A program made the translations under genes and the position numbers. The notes beneath the pieces were generated by a model. That model did no database searches. It worked only from the letters and a program-made list of their open reading frames with translations, and was not told the origin of the DNA. A stretch of 64,000 nucleotides of DNA from Amoebophrya sp. A120 (Eukaryota > Sar > Dinophyceae > Syndiniales > Amoebophryaceae): the NCBI GenBank assembly GCA_905178155.1, contig CAJINV010000011.1, positions 2,733,531-2,797,530 of the forward strand, given 5' to 3'. Positions 21,641-31,987 of this stretch are shown piece after piece (positions within the stretch are counted from its first letter, which is position 1; the number at the start of each line of letters is the position of its first letter).

Positions 21641-24600
21641 TTAGGGTTCCGCCTCTCTCTGTTTCGCTTTCTCAATCATGTCAGCTGCCAACCGGAGCTC
21701 AGCAGCGTCCTGCTCGCCCTCCTGAAGGGCGCGCGTGAATTTGCGGGTTTGCAGCTTAGGTTGAGCAGGTGTAGTTTTTGCTGCAGCTGCTACCTTGGCT
21801 ATTACAGAAGCACTAGGCCCACCAACGCGAAGAAGTGGCTCGCCGTGAGGTGAAAGTTGTTGCACTTCTTCTGATCTCGCAGCTCCATGTTGCCCACTAC
21901 TCGTCTCAACAGATGATTGGTTTTTGTTCTTTGAAAGAACAGGAGCTCCTGCCGCATTGGCAACATGATCCTGCTTTGTTCTATGAGCTAGCGCATTCAC
22001 TGTGGTAACGGCTCCGGTTGCTCGGGCGAGGGCAGGAGAGATTTTTCTCCGACTAGCATTTTCCTTCGGTGCATCACCGAAGGTCTCTTGGCCTGGATCG
22101 CGGCTCTGGGTGCTGTGCTCATGCGAGACAATGGCCGTGTTCGCTTTCTTGTTCGCACCACGTCCTTTCCGCGGAGTCAAGCCTGGCGCGAGCGGGGTCG
22201 CTTCGGCGGGGTCTCGTTCGACAGGAACGTGAAGCGCGGGCGGTGTCTTACTAGAAGACGGGCTACTACTTCTCTGTCCGCGGCCAGTTGTTGTACTACT
22301 ACTTGTCAACATCACGTTTTGAAACATACGTGGCTTTGGTCCGGACCCTGTTGACGCGGCAGTCAGTCGCGACCCGGTGGATATGTCCGACGGCAAACGT
22401 CTCTGGTCGAATGTCGTCGCGGTCACTGTACCTCTTGATCCAGTCGTAGCAGCCGTCGCACGAGGGTCTTCATAACCGAGGTTCGCGGTAGTTGCAGTGG
22501 AAACGTTGGTCGGCCCCCTGGCCATGACAGCAGCTCTACTAATAGCGGTAGGACCAGCGCTTCGTGTAGTCGCTGCAGCTGCAGCTGGAGCTGTTTCTGT
22601 TCCAGTTGTATAGCTAGCTATTACACCACTGTAGTTTATCATTTCCGATGGATTTCCAGACCGGTTAACACGGTTAATCGCGTTTATTTCGCGATACCGG
22701 CTACCCCCAGCTGCCTTGGCACTGCTTGGTTGTCGTCCCGTCTGTTGCCCGACCTGCAGCTGGTACGACGTGTCGGCTGCAGTAGAAGTTGGTGAAATTA
22801 TAGCACCAGCAACTTGCTCCTCCCCGGGCAACATACCGGAAGGAGCGCGCTGAACAACAACGTTTACAGGCTGCTGCGCGATTCTCCAGCCTTTAGCAAG
22901 AGCAACTTTCTCTACTTGCTGCGAGCGTTGTTGATCATCTACCTGCTGGTCAATATTTCGTGGAGAAGTAGCTGTTCCTGTGGTACGTCGCTCCTGTGCC
23001 ACTCCGCCGCCGGGGACGAGTTGATTTATTTCACCCGGCAGAAATCCCGTGGGCGCCCGCTGTACGTGCATCTCCTCCTGCTGCTCATCCGTTGTAATCT
23101 GGACCTCCATGTTCTTGCCCTCTACCATTTCGTGGCCGGGGCCTGCCGGCTTGCTGGTGTTATTCGGAGACTCGGTCCTCCTTTTGTTTCGATAGTCCAA
23201 CAGTGCCGTTGCTGCTAAACTACCGCCTCCGTTGCTAGGTGTGCTAGCTGTGATTGACGTAGTACTTCCTGCTCCGGCGGTACTCCTACTAGGTGCTACA
23301 GAAACAACTGGGATTTTTATCGGAGCCGAAGTTGCAGGCCCCCCATGTTGCAGCTCGTTGGAGCTCCTATTGTAGGACTCTTGAAGATTGTTCGTCGGCC
23401 GCGGAACGAAAAGGTGTTCCCCTGAGCGCAAGGACGACTCTAAGTCGGTTTCTTCCCATTTTTCCTCTCCATCTCCCCCGCGGCCCTCTTTTGTGTCCAT
23501 CATAGCTGCATGATCCACGTAGTTCTCCAACTTGCGCTGCTTCCTCTCGTCGTTCCGCCGCCGCTTCGCGTCCAAGCGCTGACTCCTCTGTGCCTGGAGC
23601 GCGCTCAAGTCGCTCGGACGATCGAGATCGTTGCCGTGCTGCTTGCTCTGCGAATTTACTTGAACTTCTTGGCCGTTCAGGAAGCCCTGTATGTGCTGCA
23701 CATTTTTAGCAGGCAAGCGGCCACTCGAAGCAACCCCACCACTTCGAACGTCCCCACCAGTGTACGCGAAGCTGAGAACACCAGGAGAGTGCTGCCCCTG
23801 TTCCCCCGACGTCGCGTGGAGGCCGCTGTCGTTGTGCTCATGTAATATCAAAGGGAAAAACCCCCCCTGCCCATATCGAAAACGAAATTTGTGATGCTGT
23901 ATTTGAGTACACAAGTCGACTTGTAATGCTAGAAGGCCAAGAGACGCAGCTGTGGCCTCGCTTGCAGGCAATTTGTCATGCTGTTTCCCACTTCCAGCTG
24001 CCCCCTGTCATGCTGAAGATGCAAGGCTTTCCCACGCCAACCAGCACTACAGTCCGCATCTTTTCCCTTCTAGCATGACAAAGCTGATTTCTTTGTGACC
24101 ACAAATCTGCATCACAAATTTCTAGTTTGAGTATGGGGAGGGGGGATTTTTCCTTACGATATCATGATCGTGATCAACAAGCGTCGAGCTGTCGTTACTT
24201 TTTTTGAACGACGTTTCTTCTTGATCGCTGTGTCGGTTATTTCTATCCTCTTCGTCCATTTCGCTTTCGTAAAACATGTCATCGTCGCCTATTCCGTCCT
24301 CGTCCCCAATCGCCACAGCACTCACCTTCATCACACCGGACTGCTCTTCGCTTAAGTGCTGCGACAAGATCGCGCCGACCGCCACGAGAACGACAACCGC
24401 TAACACGACGAGGCCGATTGCCCATTTGACCGCGGCGCTGTCCTCGATTTTTGATTTTGTCGTTGTTCCGGCGGTAGTGGTAGACGCGTCCGAAGATGAT
24501 GATTCCTGATGTTCATCTTGACGAGTCGTTGTCTTGACACGACCTAGCGCAAGTTTATTGTTCTGCTCCGCCTCAATTTTGTCCTTTTCGTGCCCTGTGT

Positions 24601-25363
24601 CGACTTGCACCTGCAGTGAGGAAAAGCCTAAACTAGTAGCGGGGGAAAGAACTTGTGCAGGTGGGGACGCCGCCGCGTCTTTTGCTAGTAAAGCTGGTGG
24701 TCCTGGTAGAGTGATGTCGTCGACTAGATCTTTTTCGTTCCCCCAGTGGTATTCTACTTCTCTTTCGGAGGAAGACAATGAAGACCCCTGTAACTGTTCA
24801 ATATCACCTACTACTCGGCTACTTTCCGCTTTCACGCCGTGGTTCTCCTGGGGAGCTCTGGAAAGACCTTCATCTGCACTATCTGAGTCTGATTTAGAAG
24901 AAGATTGTAGCGATAATCTTCCTTCGTCCAGGTTGTTCACGTCCTGACCTTCCAGCCAAACAGAGGCGTACGAGTCCTCATTCTCGTTCTCTTTCTCCCC
25001 CGGATCTTCGACTTCGTGCACGGCCTGCTTCCTCGTCGGAGTTCTTTCTGTAGTGGGTGCGATGATTTTGTATTTGTACTTCAGTTTTCTCGAAGATGAT
25101 CTACTGCGTGTCGGCGATGATCCGCCATTATTCGCCGCCGGCCGCGTTTTCATCAAAAATCCGAAGGAGCCCATCATTTCCACACGGCTGCAGGAGGACC
25201 ATATCAGCGAGACTTGGAGTAGGCTCTGCAGAAACAAAGTGGACAGCGGCCGGGGAGTAAAGCGGTGAGGATGTCCACCACGACACGGGGGCAGCACCCC
25301 TGCTCGACGGAAGAGCGACGGCGAGGAATTGTCGAAGGTGTTCAACATCTTCGGGTCGCTCAC
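21641..25363 (-). CDS. low-complexity single-pass membrane protein A, 1,143 aa (two exons)
   Basis: Function unknown. Exons 25363-24158 and 23866-21641 total 3,432 nt. They join at an intron (23867-24157) with a GTAAGG donor and CAG acceptor, both inside the inverted repeats of an introner. An N-terminal hydrophobic stretch (about residues 38-58) could be a signal or anchor. A clear membrane helix (WAIGLVVLAVVVLVAVGAIL) lies near residue 315 and is followed by an acidic segment. The long C-terminal part is Ala/Thr/Gln/Pro-rich and disordered; it repeats a short motif (QRAPTGFLPGE, QRAPSGMLPGE) and ends in a charged helix. Genes B and C, next in the same orientation, have the same plan. It could be a parasite surface or secretory-organelle protein, but that is inference. 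Confidence 0.72.
23850..24158. mobile_element. introner in gene A, TIRs carrying splice sites
   Basis: A 309-bp element. Its ends are inverted copies of a GGAAAAA-CCCCCC-CCCATA block. ATATC is duplicated at 23845-23849 and 24159-24163. A second inverted pair sits just inside (GAAATTTGTGATGC and its complement). Removing element plus duplication does not keep frame, whereas GTAAGG (24157) to CAG (23867), 291 bp, does. Canonical splice sites inside the TIRs are therefore likely used. Confidence 0.8.
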
Positions 25364-26320
25364 TGAAGATGCCCTTCTTCCACCTCAACAACAGGATCGA
25401 AAAATTTCCAACAACTTTTGCCTTAGTTTCGTCTTAACCCATATCCAGCCGCGCCGTAGCTCATGATCCCTGGAATTTTTGAGGCTGCCGCAGTCGGCGG
25501 CGCCTCTGCATAGTTAATTTTTCGCATAGCCTGATGTCACGAAGGCCTAGCTGCTTGGGAAGTAGCAACCACAAATACAGAAAATAGATGGGTAGTACGC
25601 GGGATGATAGATTTTACGGTGCGAAAACTAGACCAATTGGTAGACGTAGATAATTCAGGTTGGTAGTGTACTGGTAGATACCTGGTGGTTTGCTGGGTGA
25701 GGTCGCATTTTTTGCAAGAATTGAAATTCAGTGGAGAATGAATGCGCACGGACTGAGATAGGCGGTGGAGAAACACTGGAAAACAGTACGTAGTACGGAC
25801 GACCATGGAAGACGACGAGAACGAGTGACGGAACCGAGGAAGATGCGAATCAATACACTGCAAGAATATAATTTGAGACGACAAAAAATGCCAGGACGAA
25901 TACGTAGGCGGACTGGAAGAAAATAAGAACAAAACGAAGAGGACGAAACCCCTTCCATGAACGAACCGACACCAGCGCACGACATCAACACATGATCTAG
26001 TCTCCACCTCACGGAAGAGTTGAGAGAAGATGTTGCATGAACATAATTTTCACGACAACTAAGAGGTTGCCCTTTCCTGCTTCCCTGTCGCCTCCTCAAG
26101 AGATATGAAGTGGTCAAGATCAAGGTGAAGTTGAAGTTGTTTGAATGGTATGCGTATAATGGGTAGTTAGAAGTACAACTCAAAGTTAAATCATAATCAT
26201 CTTCAAGAAGGACATGAGGATAAATTTAGTTTCTAAACGCACAACCTAGGGTGAGAATTATCGAGTAGTATCTGTACGAATTTTCGAAATGCCACAGAGA
26301 ATTCTAGCTCGGTGGTCTAC
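25364..26320. other. intergenic, no gene seen
   Basis: Between genes A and B. Purine-rich on the plus strand (pyrimidine-rich in the transcribed sense), like the regions upstream of genes B and C. Overlapping minus-strand frames of about 150 codons at 25537-26183 have erratic composition and are not called. Confidence 0.4.
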
Positions 26321-28633
26321 TCAGTCCGCTTCCTCCGAGATGTCCTGCTCCGAGTCCTCCGGTGTCCGTACCTGCGGCGGAACTTGTTCATCTACTCCAG
26401 GGTGCTCTTGGTCTTGCTGCGCCTTTTTCATACTCGCCGCGGCTCCTCTCTTTCGCACCACCCGCCTCACCCTTGGTGATCTGGCCCGTACTGACGAATT
26501 GCTGCTCGTCGCAGCTGCAGCTGCACTACGAGAAGAGGAGACGCTGGTGTCGCTAGGTGGAGCAGCTGCTGCTCCTCCTGAGGGTGACGAGGTCGTGAAC
26601 GCTTTGCTTCTGCTTTTCCACGAGCTGGGTTTCGGTCTAGCAGTACTGTCTGCGGCGTTCTTCAGTCGTTGAGCAATGTGGGTTTGACTCAGAAAAAGCA
26701 TCGCCTCGTCGTCCTCTTTTACTTTACTATCCAGGACTTGATTCGGCACATTGGTGGACGACGTCGAGGATATTACTGCTGCGCCGCCAGCGAAAGACAT
26801 GGCTGGTGCCGCTGTGGTTCCAAAACTACTTGACCCATACTTCATCTGCGAAGCTGAGTCGGGTGTAGCTGCTCCTGCGACGGAAGTTGTAGATGATGGT
26901 CCAACAGGCGGCTGCTGCGCCCTTGATGCTCCAAAATCCGCCGAGATAACTACGCCCCCAGCCGCATTCAGCGATTGTTCTGACGCTTCAGAGTTTTCAG
27001 CATTCGGATCGACGTCCTCGGGGGATTTATTTTCAGTGCCGGTCGTTGCGCGGTCATTTTCCGAAATGTCGTTCAACAGGTTGCTTTTGCTTACCTCTAC
27101 CAGCTTTGATCTATTTCCCTTCTTCTTTCGCTTCACTTTCCGTGGACCACCACCAGCTGTTTTCAAAACATCCGGCTCTTGTTGCCCTACGATGCCATTT
27201 TTGTCAACATAATTTCCATCTTGATCCACTTCCGTCTCCTCGTCTTCGTCTTCTTTTGTGAGCCTCTCATCGCTATCCCCGTCGTCGTCCTTTAGAAATA
27301 CGACGTCCTCTGCTGGTACCTGATGATCTCCTGCCGCGGTCAAACCGGTCGTAGCCTCCTCGTCCGCATCCACAAATGTGTTGATGAAAAAGGTGTGCGA
27401 TCTGTTGTTTGACCCCGCTTTCAGACTCATAAATTTAGTACCTGCGTTCTTGTTGTTCTCTGGCGCGTCAGTTGTACTATCGTCATCCTCATCTTCGTTG
27501 CACAGCCCGACAGCGACCGCGGTAAAGACAACCAGCACACTCACGGTGATGATCAGCAGCAGCTGCATCGGATGCATGTCTTGGCAGCACGAGGACGAGC
27601 TGCGCAATGTGTCGGTCGTCGTGTTAGTTGCACGAGGACCCGCTTCAGATGCACTGGAAGTTGTTGTGCTAGAGGACAGCGGCGCATTTTGGTTTTCATC
27701 ACCTCCAGGACTACTAGTATCCGGCTGTGGTGGCGCAGCTGCTCCGACTCCGGCTCCACCGCTGGTCGTCACGGCCTGCTCCTCCACCGGCGATGTCTCC
27801 TCCACCGGCGATGACATGAACTGCAGCTGGACCGGGCGGCTGGCCCGCATCAAATCGTCTTTTTTCTTTTCATCACCACTCCTGTCGCCGGAAGAACCTG
27901 CTGTAGAAGTAGATGCAGCGTCGTTGTCGTCACGCTGCTCTTCCTCTTCTTCTGTACTTGCATGTGGTCTTTCTTCAACACCTTCTCTACTTACTCTTGT
28001 GTGTGCCGATTGAACTTTATTTGCCTCGACTGCAGGAGAACCTTCTGTGGTAGAGGTTGGACTAGCAGTCGTGGTTCCACCTCCACAACCGGGATCTTCT
28101 TTCTTCGAGCTCTTTAGCTTATGCTTAGCGAAGATGGTCCCGAGTGCTACTAGAGCGGACGAACTACGATTCCTCCCGATTATGCGCTTGTTTTTCTCGG
28201 CTTCTTCGTTCGCGGCTTGACGTGCCACCTCCAATTGCTGCACTTGTGCTGTAGATGAAGTGTTTTTGCTCTTCATTCGACTTCTTCGCTTGATGATATA
28301 CCTTTTCATCTTCGTACCGCCCTTGCTGTTCATCTCCTGCGCCTTGTCCTTGCGCCCTATACGTAAGGCGGTCGCGGTGGTTGTACTAGATGAGCGCCAT
28401 TTTGATTCTATGCTGTTGCAACGCCAACGCGTCTGCTGAACAGAATATTCATCGTTATTTGATGCAGAATAGGTCGTGCGAATTTCGTCGCAGCGACTGG
28501 CAGCTCCTTCATGGACGTTCGTCGGAGATTTGTCCCACGTGTGGAACAAAAAGTCCTGCTCTAACGTCGACCACAGCTGCAGGCGGACACAAAACAATGC
28601 CGAGAATGACAACATGCTCGTGCTCATCTTCAT
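26321..28633 (-). CDS. low-complexity single-pass membrane protein B, 770 aa
   Basis: Unknown function. Single exon. It begins with a hydrophobic stretch that could be a signal peptide (MLSFSALFCVRLQLW). A Lys/Arg-rich region (about 85-130) and a long Ser/Thr/Glu/Asp-rich region follow. One membrane helix (MQLLLIITVSVLVVFTAVAV, about residue 355) is preceded by a Cys pair and followed by an acidic NEDEDDD segment. The distal part contains a basic VKRKKKGNRSKL patch and an Ala/Gly/Ser-rich tail ending in an acidic run. The arrangement of basic N-terminal part, one TM, acidic juxtamembrane region and disordered tail matches genes A and C on either side. Direct sequence identity is too low to assert homology by eye. 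Confidence 0.7.
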   Translation of the reverse strand: MKMSTSMLSFSALFCVRLQLWSTLEQDFLFHTWDKSPTNVHEGAASRCDEIRTTYSASNNDEYSVQQTRWRCNSIESKWRSSSTTTATALRIGRKDKAQEMNSKGGTKMKRYIIKRRSRMKSKNTSSTAQVQQLEVARQAANEEAEKNKRIIGRNRSSSALVALGTIFAKHKLKSSKKEDPGCGGGTTTASPTSTTEGSPAVEANKVQSAHTRVSREGVEERPHASTEEEEEQRDDNDAASTSTAGSSGDRSGDEKKKDDLMRASRPVQLQFMSSPVEETSPVEEQAVTTSGGAGVGAAAPPQPDTSSPGGDENQNAPLSSSTTTSSASEAGPRATNTTTDTLRSSSSCCQDMHPMQLLLIITVSVLVVFTAVAVGLCNEDEDDDSTTDAPENNKNAGTKFMSLKAGSNNRSHTFFINTFVDADEEATTGLTAAGDHQVPAEDVVFLKDDDGDSDERLTKEDEDEETEVDQDGNYVDKNGIVGQQEPDVLKTAGGGPRKVKRKKKGNRSKLVEVSKSNLLNDISENDRATTGTENKSPEDVDPNAENSEASEQSLNAAGGVVISADFGASRAQQPPVGPSSTTSVAGAATPDSASQMKYGSSSFGTTAAPAMSFAGGAAVISSTSSTNVPNQVLDSKVKEDDEAMLFLSQTHIAQRLKNAADSTARPKPSSWKSRSKAFTTSSPSGGAAAAPPSDTSVSSSRSAAAAATSSNSSVRARSPRVRRVVRKRGAAASMKKAQQDQEHPGVDEQVPPQVRTPEDSEQDISEEAD

Positions 28634-29315
28634 CTCGTACTTTATGGTGGTGCGCCGTCGTGTGTAATAAATTCTATTGGGCTACATGATAGGCGGGCTA
28701 GCAACCTACTTAATACGGATCTACTTGGGGTGGGGCGACGGGATGGGTTGGGGTAGTAGGCTGTGATAATGAAGAGTAAAGCTCTACTTTATGTCGTTGA
28801 CGATTTGCGTATGCGTCGCTGACACACGATGAAGCGAAAGCTACCGCTTCTTCGTTCTTGTTCATTCTAGTTCCACTTTCGTGAGTCGCGTACTACGAGA
28901 ATGTACCAACAAGAAGAGAACGATGCTGGTAGGAGTGGGTACGAGTCGGTGGTAAAACGAAACACGAAGAACCCACCAAGCAAAGCAGGACGAATACGAA
29001 ACACGGAAAACACAAAGTAACGACAGCAAGAAGGACGAAGACGACGACACCGAATGAAGACGAAACTTTATTCATGCAACCAGAACAAAATCTAAATCAA
29101 ACTGAGAACAAAAACATACCAAAAGTACTATGCTTCCTTAATAGGGTGCAAAAATATCAGAGAAGGGACGGAAATTCGACAGGAGGACATGATCAAAATC
29201 GAAGATGAGTTTGATACTGTCAAATCCTATGCGACCTATCACGACTTCTAGCGCACAGAAATCATTTTCGAACGGCAACAAGAAAAGCGTGATATATCAA
29301 AATTGCCGCCATTGC
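28634..29315. other. intergenic, no gene seen
   Basis: Upstream of gene B. Purine-rich on the plus strand around 28860-29070. No coding or RNA feature recognised. Confidence 0.4.
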
Positions 29316-31262
29316 TCACGACTCCTCGGGGACGGGTGGCCGCGACATTGCGCTTCGCAGCGCCGCTTTTGCTTTCGCGGCAGCCGCTGCCCTTTCTCGT
29401 GCCGCAATCCACCGGGGCGAATCCCGGCCGACAGACGACGATGATGATGAGCTTGACGAACCAGAAGTCTGGGGAAGGTTACTAAGTTGCGGTATAGCCG
29501 GTCGTGTCGGAGATGTAGTTGCACCACCAGAAAGTATAGTACCCGCCCCCAAAGATGCAATGGACGATCCATCTTGAAAAACAGACGTCGACGCACCTCC
29601 GGTACCTGAAAATCCAGCGGCACTTTTCTGTGAATGTAAAAGCCCACTGCTCGCGTAAGACTCGCCGAACCGGGCCGACTGCACGGACCCGAGGTAGCTG
29701 GTGGTGGTGCCGGAGGAAACATCATTAGAATATGGTCGTGCTCCACTAGTTATTTCATTCGCACGAGGAACCCCGCTTGATGAAAGAACATCCTGGGAAG
29801 ACGACGAAAGCAAATTCCCACCTTGCAGATGATGATCCTCTCGCGGTCCTCTTGCCACGGCGAGCCCCAAAGGTGGCTGCGGGGGTGGCTCCGGTTCCGG
29901 CTGGAGGAGCAGGTGCTGGAGATTTTTCTTGCCGTTCATGTTTTTACTTCCGAGGTAATCTTCCTCTCCTTCCGCTTGTTGCCCCATCAGGTACATCTGT
30001 TCCTTCATCCCCTCCCACGCCAAGTACAAACCGAGGGACGCAACGAGTACGAGCGTACAAGCGGACACAACAATCGCCCACAGCGGACACTCATTTTCAT
30101 TATGACTTTGTTCTTGACCGGGTGCAACACCCATGCCGTCGCCGTAGTAAGCCTGAGCAGGAGTGGAGTTCCTGTTCTCTGCGCCGTCCGTTGTACCGGA
30201 GCTCTGGCTTGGCGTGGATTCTCGTCCACGCTGGACATCCGCTATAGTACTACCCGCCTGCGTCCCGCCCGGGCCCGTCCCAGACGATGCTGCGCTACTA
30301 GAAGTACTTGATGCACCAGGAAGTAGCTTTGGTTGCAGAAGTTCGAATTCGATCACATTCCTACTTCCACCCATAGTACTCGTGGACGTACTGGTCGTCA
30401 TTTGCTCGTCGCAGAGGTAAGTAGCGCCGTCCCCCCAGCAGCAGCAGGTCTTCGCTTTGTTGAAGGCGACAAAACCGTCGTCGAAGCACTGTTTTGCCGT
30501 CAGTGCGGACTTGTTGCACACCTCCCGGAGGCCGCACTCTACCAGCTTTCGCCCCCCGTTGGGTAACTTTTTGTCATTGTTGGTGTTTCCGTCAAGAGTC
30601 CGATCTACAACGCGATCCACACAACGCATTTTTATCGGCACGACCATTGGTGGACCTCCGCTTAATCTTGAGGAGTCATCTTCTGTGGGAGGCTGGTGGA
30701 CTCTCGTCTCCCTATTTTCGCCGATTCTGGAGTTTCTATACGATGAGGTACGACTTGATTCCTCCACACGCCTGTGCCGTTCATCTTCACGTCTCAATGT
30801 GGCCCTTTGAAGCAGGATGCTCGCCTCTTTGTGCTCCTCCTCCTCCTCCTCCATATGTTCGTTCGCTCTTTTATTGCTGGAGCTGGAGGCACCACGTGCA
30901 AGCAAAAGATAGGATGGAAAATCGGCGACACTTGCTGGACTGTCAAAGTTGCGTCGTGCTGCTCTACCGGCGGATAGCAGCGAAGACTTAGACGTTCTGC
31001 TCTTCTTAGTGCTGCTGCTGCCCTGGGCGTCCCCTGTTTTAGCAGGAGAGCTGCTCCTGCTACTATGACCCGCTTTCTTAGCAATATCTGGCGCTACTGA
31101 AGTCGGAGTCGCTGCAAGGATATTGCGGCCTCGTCTACGTACAATCCGGTGCGACAAGGCAACCTTTGCATTCATCTCGCATGTCAACGTCACGGGAAGA
31201 AGAAAGAGCCATGCTGGTCTCGTCCGATTAAAGAAAAAATGGAGAAGTATGAGTATCGTCAT
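29316..31262 (-). CDS. low-complexity single-pass membrane protein C, 648 aa
   Basis: Unknown function. Single exon starting with a hydrophobic leader (ILILLHFFF, then WLFLLPVTLTC) consistent with a signal sequence. Around residues 215-290 is a Cys-rich block (spaced Cys plus a CCCW run), possibly a small disulphide-bonded extracellular domain; gene B shows no comparable block. A membrane helix (WAIVVSACTLVLVASLGLYL, about residue 410) resembles that of gene A in position and in its WAI...LV.VA..G pattern. After the helix come a Met/Gln/Glu segment, Pro/Gly-rich stretches, a poly-Ser run and an Ala/Lys helix (ARERAAAAAKAKAAL) close to the stop. Third member of the co-oriented trio. Confidence 0.7.
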   Translation of the reverse strand: MTILILLHFFFNRTRPAWLFLLPVTLTCEMNAKVALSHRIVRRRGRNILAATPTSVAPDIAKKAGHSSRSSSPAKTGDAQGSSSTKKSRTSKSSLLSAGRAARRNFDSPASVADFPSYLLLARGASSSSNKRANEHMEEEEEEHKEASILLQRATLRREDERHRRVEESSRTSSYRNSRIGENRETRVHQPPTEDDSSRLSGGPPMVVPIKMRCVDRVVDRTLDGNTNNDKKLPNGGRKLVECGLREVCNKSALTAKQCFDDGFVAFNKAKTCCCWGDGATYLCDEQMTTSTSTSTMGGSRNVIEFELLQPKLLPGASSTSSSAASSGTGPGGTQAGSTIADVQRGRESTPSQSSGTTDGAENRNSTPAQAYYGDGMGVAPGQEQSHNENECPLWAIVVSACTLVLVASLGLYLAWEGMKEQMYLMGQQAEGEEDYLGSKNMNGKKNLQHLLLQPEPEPPPQPPLGLAVARGPREDHHLQGGNLLSSSSQDVLSSSGVPRANEITSGARPYSNDVSSGTTTSYLGSVQSARFGESYASSGLLHSQKSAAGFSGTGGASTSVFQDGSSIASLGAGTILSGGATTSPTRPAIPQLSNLPQTSGSSSSSSSSSVGRDSPRWIAARERAAAAAKAKAALRSAMSRPPVPEES

Positions 31263-31987
31263 GATCGATGATGGCCGATGGGCATAGAAACGGTAAGGGT
31301 AACGGAGGTTTCTACTACATTAATCCGCTGCTCGTTGCGTATGCGTTGTGATAAACATGGAAAGTAAAAAAAGAGAAACTATCAACGCTCACGAGAAGGC
31401 CGTCGGTAGTCAAATCGACACTGTTCTTGAAGAGACAGGCCATGGGCGGTTCGTACGTGCTGCAGAGGAGCTCGTGCTAGAGCATACGACGCTGAAAAGT
31501 ACAACACACGAGTCCGCACGATATTTTTATTGCACGACAGAAACTGGACAGCGGTACGATCACGAAGCTGGTAGTAGTAGTAGAACAAAGAATCATGCAC
31601 GAAGTAGACCACCAATCAGAAGCAGAACCACAAGAGGAAACGAAGCCGCGCAGAGGCGACCGAAGAAACAACGAAGATTGTGCCGACGACAAAATCACGC
31701 TTTTTCATCTTTGCGGTGGGGAAACAAACGCTACTTTCAACTTGAACAGCATGCGTATGTGATTCTTTTCGGTGGTGGTGGAGTGCGTTCCCCGATTGAA
31801 CATTTTAACTCAGCAAGTGCGAAGAAGGTGAAGGAGAGTCGATACGGACTGGGTAACACAGTAGCATAAATGTAGTCTATCCACGAGAGAAAGATTGATG
31901 TCAGTCTCTCACACAATCAACTGGGCTCAACTGGAATGAGGTAAGGACCAAGCATCGATGTACTGTGCTGACTCAAATTTCAATTAT
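31263..31987. other. intergenic; possible small plus-strand frame
   Basis: Holds a 173-codon plus-strand frame (31348-31869), Arg/Lys-rich, with no known domain. It contains an ILFGG...SPIEHF segment (31764-31806) that recurs at 34732-34772. It may be coding, but the purine-rich bias resembles other intergenic regions here, so it is not called as a gene. Confidence 0.35.

Noticed and set aside
31348-31869. 173-codon plus-strand frame
   Set aside because: Purine-rich composition like other noncoding gaps, no domain. Kept only as an observation because of the repeated SPIEHF segment.
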